A stretch of 64,000 bases of DNA from Flavobacteriaceae bacterium GF1 (GTDB lineage: Bacteria > Bacteroidota > Bacteroidia > Flavobacteriales > Flavobacteriaceae), in contig WNKP01000008.1 of the NCBI GenBank assembly GCA_009797885.1, positions 1 to 64,000 of the forward strand. The letters are read 5' to 3'. The position numbers and the translations under genes are program-made. The notes under the pieces were generated by a model. It was not told the origin of the DNA. It ran no database searches and was given only the letters and a program-made list of their open reading frames with translations. How positions within the stretch are numbered: position 1 is the stretch's first letter; each line of letters begins with the position of its first letter. This document shows positions 9,098 to 19,000 of the stretch, piece by piece.

Positions 9098-9379
9098 TTT
9101 AATTATTAACTAGTTGGTTTAAGGCCTAAGAGAATTTTGGCAAAACAATAGGAGAGGGGAGCGGCCATATTTTAGGGGGCTGGTTACTAGTTTTCTTGAC
9201 ATTTGAATAGGTTCTTGGACCGTAAAGCAATCTTAAGTGTTACAATGGATCCTAAAATATAGTGACTGAGCCGTACATTGTTTCCAAAATTATCTGTAAG
9301 CCTTGATTTTTTTGTTTCTTTTTTTATCAAGAAAAAAAGAAAAGAACATTTCATTGAATAAAAGAATTTCCTAAGGGAT
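9098..9379. other. intergenic AT-rich spacer with an AU hairpin
   Basis: No gene is visible. An 11-bp perfect stem lies at 9315-9325 and 9332-9342 (tttcttttttt against aaaaaaagaaa, 6-nt loop). It lacks GC pairs, so it is a weak terminator at best. It separates the methyltransferase from the HEPN-like gene and may contain the latter's promoter. Confidence 0.4.
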
Positions 9380-10111
9380 ATGGAGAAGAATACAAAATTG
9401 AAAAGCTCAGTCAAGGTTCTATTAAATCTTTACGTAATGGTTAATCAAGATTATGAGGCTTTGGAGTATTATTCTGATAATCTTCATGAAAGTATTCTTG
9501 ACCGCAGCAAAGTAAGTATAGCAGATAAAGATGAAATAATAGATAGTACCATTATTGATTCATTATGGTTTCAAATAATACTCAAAAGCTGTTCATTTTT
9601 GGATGAATGGGACAAATTTTTAGGTGTTAAAAATGAGCCTGAGTATAAAGAGAGACTTTTGCTTATTAAAAAAATTGTTGCTCCCGCTAAAAAGGCCGTA
9701 AATATCTGGTCAGATATGAGACGTTTCAGGAATCAGATTATCGCACATAATTTTAGAGACAAGAACTTCTCTGTAACACTAGATAATATGGGAGATTATG
9801 ATTGCCCAAATACAAGAGGGGAAATATACTTTCTTATTTCCTTTTTAAATAGAATGATTAATGTGCTTCAAGCAAATTTTTCAAGTGAAATACCTGATAT
9901 AGTCAATGATTCATATTCTAACGTAATGAGGCAAAAGGAAAATTCAGAAAATCATCAACTAGAAAAAACTAAGAGATTGAAAATTCTAGAGCAAAAATTA
10001 CAGGAAGTTGACAATAGTATTGCCAATAATATTTGGGCCATTCCGAGAAATGATATTAGACAAAGTGTCTATAAAGCATTGAATAAAAAAAGTGAAGATT
10101 ATAAAAAGTGA
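9380..10111 (+). CDS. HEPN-like protein, candidate RNase effector
   Basis: The 243-residue protein is predicted largely helical. RFRNQIIAHNFRD at about 115-127 contains Arg117-Asn118 and His123, matching the R-[NDH]-x4-H form of the Rx4-6H motif that marks HEPN RNases and HEPN toxins. The preceding helix and the Trp before it (VNIWSDMRRFRN) are typical of the fold. It has no signal peptide. It stands 282 nt after the methyltransferase in the same direction and could be the toxic effector of that system or an independent abortive-infection gene. The nuclease function is inferred from one motif; non-catalytic HEPN-like proteins also carry RN..AH. Confidence 0.6.
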   Translation: MEKNTKLKSSVKVLLNLYVMVNQDYEALEYYSDNLHESILDRSKVSIADKDEIIDSTIIDSLWFQIILKSCSFLDEWDKFLGVKNEPEYKERLLLIKKIVAPAKKAVNIWSDMRRFRNQIIAHNFRDKNFSVTLDNMGDYDCPNTRGEIYFLISFLNRMINVLQANFSSEIPDIVNDSYSNVMRQKENSENHQLEKTKRLKILEQKLQEVDNSIANNIWAIPRNDIRQSVYKALNKKSEDYKK

Positions 10112-10530
10112 TTTTATAAAATTCAACCACTATTTGACATAATGTTATGAGCACTCAGAAAAGAAGGCTAAATCAGAGGAGGATGTGAGCAAGTGCTTAG
10201 AAATTTATGCTTCGCTAAATTTTAAGCTTTTGCGGCAAGCTGGCAAAAAAGTTTCTGAACTTTTCCTCTCAAAGGTTTCAAACAAGACGTACCGCTTAAT
10301 CAGAGGGAAAATACTTTGCTTTATGCTGTGGGCAAGCGTTGGCAAATTGTGTGTAAAATAAATTGTGACAACAATTTGATTTTATAAAACAATCGAGCGA
10401 TTGCGCGCGGCAATTAAACATAATGGCAAATTATAGATACAAATGATAGCCCGTGCGAAGCACACCGCTTAAAAAAGGTTTCTTGTATAGCGCTAACGAA
10501 GGGTTTAATGTTTGTGGAATTTCTCCGCGA

Positions 10531-10722
10531 TATTTGACATAATAGAATTATAGCTTACGAATGCGGTAAGGAAACCAATCAACGTGTAAAACTGCTATGA
10601 CATAATTGTTGGCGATATAAACACCTGCGTGTTGTTATATCTACAATTATATCAAATACGGTGGTATTGGCGCAGTTTTACCCATATAAGCATTTGTACT
10701 ATAATTTATATTATGTCAAATA
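10531..10722. repeat. ~190-nt imperfect inverted-repeat element (MITE-like)
   Basis: The outer arms are tatttgacataatag-aattatag (10531-10553) and its inverse ctataattt-atattatgtcaaata (10699-10722). Inside them lie a 10-bp inverted repeat gtaaaactgc (10586-10595) / gcagttttac (10672-10681) and a central hairpin gatataaacac...gtgttgttatatc (about 10614-10641). The nested symmetry suggests a non-autonomous transposable element or a folded recombination site. A degenerate partner seems to cover about 498-700 at the other end of the island. Confidence 0.6.
10686..10705 (+). repeat. 20-nt direct repeat, right copy
   Basis: Exact copy of the 20-mer at 676-695, in the same orientation, here inside the right arm of the inverted-repeat element. 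Confidence 0.6.
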
Positions 10723-10825
10723 GGATTTAATGTAACTAGGATTCATAGTGTATTTTCCCCTACCTGGATTCTTTTATATAAAACTTTACATTTAATTATC
10801 TTAAATCAAATAATGTAATTATAAA

Positions 10826-10954
10826 GTGCACATACTCAGAATTAAACTTTCCTCAGGAAAATATAAACCAGTTCTTATTTCTGATGGTATTCCAATATAT
10901 CTTTCCTTTAAATACAGTGTCTTAAAATTAAAGACCAAATCATACAAAACCTAA
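10826..10954 (+). pseudogene. N-terminal relic resembling a Bacteroidetes integrase
   Basis: A 42-codon frame from GTG encodes VHILRIKLSSGKYKPVLISD and then GIPIYLSFKY, ending in a stop. The KLSSGKYKPVLISDGIP pattern looks like the start of tyrosine integrases of Bacteroidetes mobile elements, but the rest of the gene is missing. It lies just outside the inverted-repeat element. The assignment is by memory of the pattern only. Confidence 0.4.
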
Positions 10955-11053
10955 TACAATCATCTCCATTCAATTAAAATTGTAATGGAACCAATAAACT
11001 AGGTGTCCAATTCGGTGACCACCACAAAAGGAAAGCAAATTAGCTTCATATCA

Positions 11054-11194
11054 CTAGTTTTCTACAATACCAACTAAATGCTCATCAATTTTCGTTAAGA
11101 TAATTTCGCTTAACCGATTGGGGCTGGAACCATTTAATAAATCCATAATAGAAAGTTCTACCCCAAGGCTCGCTTTAATCGCCATGCCTACCTC
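11054..11194 (-). pseudogene. duplicated 3' end of the PKS gene (ACP tail relic)
   Basis: These 141 nt match the last 141 nt of the PKS gene (12860-13000) with about three substitutions and no gap. On the minus strand they encode EVGMAIKASLGVELSIMDLL and the following ACP helix down to the same ...GIVEN stop. The segment begins after the phosphopantetheine Ser, so it cannot be a working carrier domain. It starts 7 nt after the P450 stop codon. Confidence 0.9.
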
Positions 11195-11200
11195 TGGGTA

Positions 11201-12562
11201 CTAATGTTGCTTTGTTATGGGTTTTATAACACGGATATCAGTTTTTGGCCTATAGGCAAGGGTTACTTCGTATTCGATTTCTGTATTAGAAGGAACTTCT
11301 ATTTCAAAATTCGATTTTAGCATATGATACAAAATAACTTGCATCTCCATAAGTGCAAGATTCATTCCAATACACATTCTGGGACCTCTTCCAAATGGTA
11401 AATAAGCATATTTATGAGGAAGTTCTTGATCAAAACGATCTGGTTCAAAAACATTCGGATTTTTCCAAAATTTTTTGTGACGATGGATCAATTGTGAAAC
11501 TATTAGAATTGTATCTCCTTTCTTAATAGGGTAACCATTCATTTCCTCATTTTTAATCGCTTCCCTACCTTGCATAAAGGCAGGAGACCATAACCGTAAG
11601 CTTTCATTGATTACGTTATTAACATATTGAAGCTGATCCACGTGTTCAACTTTAATAGGACCGCCTTTGGTGACACGATTATATTCTTCGACCACTTTTT
11701 TTCTAATAGCGTCATCTTTATATACATTTACTATCAATGAAAACAGGGCTGTTGCAGTAGTTTCATATCCCGCCGACATAAGAGTCACGAACTCATTATA
11801 AATCTGTTTTTTGGGGATCTCTCCACTTCTTTCGAGGAGGATAAACATGGTCATCAAATCATTTCCCGTAAGGTTTTCTTCCTTTTCTTTGCTTCTTATG
11901 ACCTCAATTAGAAATTTTTTGAGTTTCGTAACTGATTTATTGAATTTTTGATTTTTTGCCGTTGGAAACCATAAAGGTGGCTGTATAGGGGATTTGACAC
12001 GCCCCATTATTGTAACCATGCCATAAAAAAGATTTTCTTTAATGATAGCAGCACCACCTTCTACATTCTCTCCCAGTAAACATTTCGAGGTGATATCCAG
12101 CACAAGATCGCCCATCTCGGAACGAAGCCATAGCTCGGGCTTTGATGGCCAATCCTTGAACATCTTTTTTGCATGATTATCAATTATCTTAAAATAGGAG
12201 CGAACCATTTCTTTATGAAAATAGGGTTGCATCAAACGGCGCTCTTTCTTCCATTGTTCGCCTTCTAAAGCAAAAAGACCATCACCTATTACTTTTATAA
12301 TCAGTTTGACAAGAGAAAACTGTTTATAATTACGATGATTTGTTTGTAATACATGTTGTATATAGTCTGGATGATTGATTGCTATAAATCTTTTATGCGC
12401 TATTCTGAATTGAAAAATATCACCATAGGTTTCTGCACATTTTTTCAAAAACCTATCTGGATCTTTGGAGAAAGATTTCATGTTACCAAATAACCAGCTA
12501 TCGGGCTTGACTTTGGGAATCTTTTTGGGTGTCATATCATTATAAATTATTAAATTTTTCAC
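11201..12562 (-). CDS. cytochrome P450
   Basis: The 453-residue haem monooxygenase has every hallmark: the I-helix AGYETTAT oxygen-activation motif, ESLRL (ExxR) in the K-helix, the PDRF meander, and the haem loop FGRGPRMCIG with the Cys ligand. There is no membrane anchor, so it is soluble and needs separate ferredoxin and reductase partners, which are not in the window. The start is GTG at 12560-12562, with AGGAG at 12570-12574 supporting it; the in-frame ATG 9 codons later is the alternative. It lies downstream of the PKS in the same direction and probably oxidises the polyketide. It is bracketed by two copies of the PKS 3' end. Confidence 0.92.
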   Translation of the reverse strand: MKNLIIYNDMTPKKIPKVKPDSWLFGNMKSFSKDPDRFLKKCAETYGDIFQFRIAHKRFIAINHPDYIQHVLQTNHRNYKQFSLVKLIIKVIGDGLFALEGEQWKKERRLMQPYFHKEMVRSYFKIIDNHAKKMFKDWPSKPELWLRSEMGDLVLDITSKCLLGENVEGGAAIIKENLFYGMVTIMGRVKSPIQPPLWFPTAKNQKFNKSVTKLKKFLIEVIRSKEKEENLTGNDLMTMFILLERSGEIPKKQIYNEFVTLMSAGYETTATALFSLIVNVYKDDAIRKKVVEEYNRVTKGGPIKVEHVDQLQYVNNVINESLRLWSPAFMQGREAIKNEEMNGYPIKKGDTILIVSQLIHRHKKFWKNPNVFEPDRFDQELPHKYAYLPFGRGPRMCIGMNLALMEMQVILYHMLKSNFEIEVPSNTEIEYEVTLAYRPKTDIRVIKPITKQH

Positions 12563-12602
12563 ATGTTATCTCCTGTAATAAGTATTTCTAGATTAGCTAC
12601 AC

Positions 12603-12779
12603 CTAATTAGGGATTATAATTGGATGATTGAATATATCGGATAATTGGTATTCATTCTGAATATATTCTTCAACATGTTTCCTGGCAGTTATATATCGAA
12701 CTGCAGTTCCACGAGCAAAGTCTTTTCCTATGAGTTTTTGAACCTGGTTGTTATGATCCTGAAATATCTTTAATAGCAT
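12603..12779 (-). pseudogene. fragment of a tyrosine integrase (core-binding domain)
   Basis: A 58-codon frame starts MLLKIFQDHNNQVQKLIGKD, continues FARGTAVRYITARKHVEEYI and ends in NPIIIPN-like sequence at a stop. The order of the motifs matches the SAM-like N-terminal DNA-binding domain of Bacteroidetes phage-type integrases (HN..V..LIGK....GT..RY.T...H...FI). The catalytic domain is absent. It sits between the PKS and P450 genes, inside the segment bounded by the 141-nt repeat. Confidence 0.6.
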
Positions 12780-12859
12780 TTTAGGTTATTGGTTGAAGAG
12801 TTTCAAAAGGAAAATTGCCATGCACTCAACTAACAGCTCATCCTCTTAGCTTTGTATAA

Positions 12860-13000
12860 CTAGTTTTCTACAATACCAACTAAATGCTCATCAATTTTCA
12901 TTAAGATAATTTCACTTAACCGATTGAGGCTGGAACCATTTAATAAATCCATAATAGAAAGTTCTACCCCAAGGCTCGCTTTAATCGCCATGCCTACCTC
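12860..13000 (-). repeat. 141-nt direct repeat, copy inside PKS 3' end
   Basis: This is the functional copy of the segment also found at 11054-11194 (offset 1806 nt). It covers the end of the ACP and the stop codon. The gap-free match indicates a recent duplication. Confidence 0.9.
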
Positions 13001-16000
13001 AACAGAAATTAATGAATCCACTCCCATCAAATTAATTCCCTCTTCCGGGTTGATGGAATCGGGGTTCATTTTCATCACTTTGGCAAATGCTACGGTTGTT
13101 TTTTCAAGAATAACACTTCTTCTATCTTTTTCATCACAGCCTTCAAGCTCCTCTACCAGAGATTTTAACTCCTCAGGAAGTGCATTGGCGCCGGAAAACT
13201 GATCAACAATGCTTTTAAATCTGGATGAATTAGCTACTCTTGGGTTTATAGCACTCCATACCTCCCAATCCACATCGAAAAAGGAAATCTGAGCAGGCTT
13301 TTCACTTAAAATATAATCAAGCATACGCAATGCGGTTTGGGTATTAAACCCTTTAACTCCTGCGCCATCCATCATCCGGCCTATATGTTCATTTCGGGAA
13401 ACCACACCAACCTCGGCCAGTACACCTAAATTTAAACTGGTACACGCCAGGTTTTGTGCATTTCTCCAGTGCGAGAAATTATCTAAAAATGCATTCGCTG
13501 CCACATAATTCCCTTGTCCCACGTTGCCAATCAAGGCCGAAATGGACGAAAAACAAAGAAAAAAGTCCAGGGCGTAAGAACCGAGTGCATTATGAAGGTT
13601 AATGGCTCCCAGTACTTTGGGATTCATAACACGCAAGAAACGTTCTTCATCCAAATCCTTCATAAAGGCATCATCCAATACCATGGCACCGTGAAAAATT
13701 CCTTTAAAAGCAATGGCATCTTGCGATAGGGAATCAATCAGGTTTTTAACTTCATTTGCATTGGTGATATCCAGTTTATGAACATCCACCTTCGTGACAC
13801 CAGCCTTATTCACCCAATCGATAAATGCTTGCCTTTCCATATCCTTTACACCACTTCGGGAACATAGGACAACTTTCTTCACCTCTTTTCCGATGAGCCA
13901 TTTGGCAATTTCAAAACCGAAACCGGCAGTACCTCCGGTGATAAGAAATGCTCCATCTGAATCAATCCCGGATTTAGCAGTAGTCAATTCCACCTCACCT
14001 TCTTCAAAATTCAGTGTTACCTTACCAATATGCTCACTTTTATTCATAAACCTGAACGCCCCCTCAATATCCTTTGCCGGAAATGAAGTTACGGGTATTG
14101 GCTTATAGCCTTCATCCTGGAACTTGGTATAGAGCATTTGTAACAACCCTTGTGTTTTTTTCGGTCGTTGCTTAAATATCTGATCAATGTCAATGTGAAA
14201 AAAGCTAACATTTCTATTGAAGGTCTGCATGGGCAAACCGTTGTTAAGTACGATATCCTTTTTACCAATCTCAATAAACCGGCCGTAATCGGCCAATAAC
14301 TCGAATGATTGCACCAGAGACTCTCCGGAAATAGCGTTTAAAACCACATCCACACCTTTACCATCGGTGATATCCATAACATCTTTTACATAATCCAGGC
14401 TTCGCGAATAAAGAATGTGCTCCACACCTTCCGCTCTCAGGTGGGCTCTCTTCTCTTCGGTACTGGTCGTCGTAATAATTTTGGCGTTTAATTTTTTTGC
14501 TATTTGAATAGCTGCCAAACCTACTCCTCCTGTCCCGTTATGAATCAAGACCGTTTCACCTTCAGAAAGATCGGCCTTATCAACCAATGCATGCCATGCG
14601 GTAATAAAAGGTATAGCAATATTCATTTCGTCATAAGACAAGGTGGTCGCCTTTTTAACGTAGAAATCGGGCTTTGTAGTGATATACCTGGTAAAACCAC
14701 CGTCCTTTGCCAGCATTAAAATATCATCTCCAATAGCAATGTCCGATACATTTTTTCCTTTGTTGATAACGGTACCTACCACTTCCATACCTATGCTATT
14801 CTGAAAATAGCTGTTTTTCAACGCATCCTGGGAGATCTGTCCATTTATTTTCAAGACATCCTTGAAATTCAAAGAAGCAGATTTTACTTTTAATGTAATT
14901 TCGTCCTTGGACGGTTCGGCAATATTGCTCTCTACCAAAGAAAAACCTTCAATGCCCTTTCCTTTTTCATTTATAATCTGAAAAGGCTCATCATTGGCTG
15001 CTTTTCGATTAAAACTAAGAACCTTAGGCTCTAAAGGCTTGCTTAATGACCTGACAAACCGACTATTTCCCCTTAATGCAATATCTTCTTCCACAGCCAA
15101 TAATTGTAGCAATATTGATTTAGGATTTTCTAGATTATAGTCGTCGGTATCCAATGATAAAGGCGAGATATTTGGATGCTCGTTTCCAATCACGTGGTTT
15201 AAACCGAGCAGCGCTCCAGCATTGATATTCATATCATCGGTATCCAGCACCTGATGGCAATTCAGGGTTAGAATTACCAACTGAACCGATCCTGTTCCTT
15301 TTAAAGACTGAAAAAAAGAAAGTAACGGAAAGGTAATTTCCTGAACAGCCTTGTAACTTAGCGCCTTCTTTTCATCTAGAAAAGGTGCATAGATAAATCT
15401 GGCAACTGTATCCTTTTCTTGTTCCAGAAGATTCTTATCAAATTGATCCATTTGAATGACCTTGGCGCCGTAAAACTTAAGACTGTCCATAAATGGCTTT
15501 GCCTTTTTGGATGAAGGCCCAAAGAATAAAATCGTTTCATTCTCAAAATCAGGTTCGCCCTCAAGTAAGGGAATATTCTTCCAGTTAAACTCATAAAACA
15601 ATTCGTTAATATCCCGCTCCTCATTTTGCGTATTACTTTCAATCGACTGGCAATTAAGACCTTCCAATTGAGCGATAACGGTACCATCTTTACCTATCAA
15701 AGTCATATTGGCAATCAGGTATTCATAGCCTATCTCCATAATCTCAGCATGGCAATAGATATATTCATTCAATTTCGGCCTGGTGTGAAAATGCACAAAA
15801 TTGATTTTTGTCGGCACAAATGCACCCGGAGCGACCTCTCGTCCGTTAAGCGCTGCGATAACACTTTGAAAACAAGCGTCCAAAATACTGGGATGCAGCA
15901 AATATTCATGATCTTTAACTATGGATTTATGTGGTTTTACCTTTACCAATAGTTCTTTATCACCTTTACATTTAATCGCTTGAATACCTCTAAATACCGG

Positions 16001-19000
16001 GCCGTATTTCAAACCAATGGCATCCAACGCATCATAGATTCCTTCCATGGTTCTCTCTTTTTCAAAAGCTTTAAGCATTGCTGAAAAAGCTATTTTATCA
16101 TGTTTGCCATTAATACAATCAATCACTTTTGCCGATGCATGCTGAGTCCATGAATCACTTTCATCGCTATGGGAAAATATGTCGCATGTGGAGTTTGAAG
16201 GATTAAAAGTCGTATTTAAAAACTGGACTTCATCCTCATTAAATATCAACACATTACTAAATAGAACATCTTTTAGCGTACATGGCTCTGTTCCATTCAT
16301 TCTTTGGTTCATGGCCAGTATGGCCTCCACATAGGCTGCACCAGGAAACACCACCGCTCCGGAAACAACATGGTCCTGTAAATAGGGTAAAAATTGCTCA
16401 TTGACTTCCATCTCAAACGAAGGAAGGTGATAAGGATACGTTTGATTTAAAAATGGGTGACCTTTCAATCCTAATCTGTCTTCGCGTGAAGAGTTACTTT
16501 CAGAGAAATAGCTTTGGTTTTCCCATTCATATAGTGGTAATTTTATGTAGTTTCCACCGGTGTAGAATTTTGACCAGTCTATAGCGTATCCAATCGCATA
16601 AAAATGGGCAAGGTTATCTAAAATATGTTGCTCTCCATCTTCTTTTCGTCTCAATGAAAAAAGAAGGTTGGCCTTTTTGCCCAGACGGTCTACACATTCA
16701 TTGATAGAATGCCTTAAAACCGGATGAGGCCCAACCTCCAACATGGTGTGGTATCCATCCGAAAGTGTCTGAACGATAGCATCTGAAAATCTCACGGGCT
16801 GCCGTACGTTGTCCCACCAATACGTATTGTTAAATGACGCCCCTTCCATTTTGCCGGCTGTTACCGAAGAATAAATCGGAATTTCTGGTGGTTGGGGTGA
16901 AATAACATCCAGAGAATCCAATAGCTCTCGTTTTAGGCTGTCCATTTGGTAAGAATGATAGGCAACATCCACCTCCAACATTTTATTGAAAACATTCAAC
17001 TCCGTTAGCTGGTTACTTATTTGTTGAAGACTCTTGGTTTCACCTGCCAATGTAACCGTGCTGGGGCTGTTAATGGCTGCAACAGAAACATCGCCGTAAC
17101 CTTCTATGTACTGATTTATTTCGTTTTCGTGAAGCCCCACTGCCAGCATGGTTCCCTTTCCTGCGGCTTTTTGCTGAATCCTGCTTCTATGATAACTTAC
17201 TGTTAAACCATCTTTTAAGCTTAGTGCCCCAGAAACGTATGCTGCCGTTACTTCACCTACTGAATGCCCAAGCACAGCATCGGGTGCAATACCGTAGGAA
17301 GCCCAAAGTTCGGTTAATGCAGCCTGTAAAAAGAAATTGGCAGGCTGTGCAAACTGCGTTTCCTTAATTCTGGAATCTTCTTTCCCCTTTAGTAGCTCTT
17401 CCAGCATGCTCCAACCCGTAATAGCCTGAAACACCACATCGTATTCTTCCCATTTTTGCTTAAACAATTTACTGGAATGGTATAAGTCACGTCCCATGGC
17501 AAACCATTGAGGCCCCATACCAGTGAAGATAAAAAGTTTAGGAGATAATTCGGTTGTAGCCGTATAGGTTTGTACACCTTTCACACTATTTCCTTCGGCA
17601 AATTTGTCCAACTGCCACATGAGTTCATCCATCGAATTGGCCACAAATACAGCCCTTGTATTTAGTTTGGATCTTCTGTTAAGTAAAGAATATAGGGTAT
17701 CTGCATAATTGTCCTCTGTTAAATGTGATGCTATTTTTCCGGCATATGCCCGCAACGAAAAATCACTTTTAGCCGTTAATGGAAGCATATAAACACGAGA
17801 GGTTTTCACACCTGATGGCAGTGCCTTTTGCTCAATGGTGGTATTAGATAACAATACGTTGGCATTGGTTCCTCCATATCCGAATGAATTGACCAAACCA
17901 TATCTTTCCTGTTGGTCGGATAACCTTCTTACATCAGTAGACACCTTTAGTCTGGCATTTTCAAAGTCAATTTGTGGATTTGGGTTTGTAAAATGAAGGT
18001 TGGGCACCGTTTGGTTATGTTTTAAAACCAGAGCGGCCTTCATTAAACCAGCCACACCAGAAGCGGCTTCGAGGTGGCCTATGTTTGTTTTGACTGAACC
18101 GATGGCCACATGCTCTTCTTTTGTAACCTTCTCTTTAATCACGGTATCTAAAGCAGAAAATTCTATCGGATCTCCGGTAGGAGTACCGGTTCCATGAGCT
18201 TCTACATAGCAAATATCATTGGGGTCTATTTCAGACTGATCGATAACTTTTCGCAATAACTGCTTTTGGGAATCTTCATTCGGTACCGTAATTCCTTCTG
18301 TTTTACCGTCCTGATTACTCCCTGTTTGATGAATGACCGCATAAACAATATCATTATCCAATAAGGCTTCTTCCAGTGGTTTGATCAGTATAACTCCAAC
18401 ACCTTCGCCCCTAACATATCCCTGAGCGTCCGCATCGAATGTTTTGCATCTGGAATGACTGGATAAAAATTGTCCTTTACTCATAACAATAGGATATTCC
18501 GGTTTGAGCATCAGGTTTACGCCTCCGGCAATCGCCATTTTGGACTCACCTGCCCAGATACTCTGACAGGCATAATGGATACCAACCAAAGAAGAAGAAC
18601 AGGCCGTATCTATAGAAAGACTTGGACCTCTAAGATCCAATGAATATGAAATACGGTTAGATAACATGGCCATTGTACAACTGGTTGCCGTTGGGGATTT
18701 AATTTGATTTCGGTTTTTAGATCCTAACTGTATCAACTTATTGTCCAGTGTAAAACCTCCTATAAAAACTCCCGTATCACTTCCCCTGAATTTCGATTCG
18801 GGAATTCCTGCATCTTCAAAAGCCTCCCAGGTAGTTTGAAGCAATAATCTTTGTTGGGGGTCTAAGGTTTCAGCCTCAAATGGACTGATTCCAAAAAATA
18901 ACGGATCAAATTCTGTTACATCCGAGGTTAAAAAACCAAACTGGGATGAAACCGTTTTACCTTTCCTGTTCTTATTCTGACTAAAAAAACGCCTGTTGTC

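Larger units (their letters stand above)
10112..10825. other. repeat-rich non-coding stretch
   Basis: No gene is visible. The 12-mer tatttgacataa occurs at 10131-10142 and 10531-10542, and inverted at 10711-10722. The stretch between the first two copies (about 390 nt) contains several short GC-containing patches (gcgcgcgg, gcgctaacg) that could form structured DNA or RNA but match no gene or RNA family I know. Confidence 0.45.

Noticed and set aside
9098-9379. Minus-strand frame at 9187-9414
   Set aside because: Low-complexity Phe/Lys sequence across the AU hairpin; overlaps the HEPN-like start.
10531-10722. Integron attC site
   Set aside because: The element folds symmetrically but lacks the RYYYAAC/GTTRRRY core, and no integron integrase is seen.
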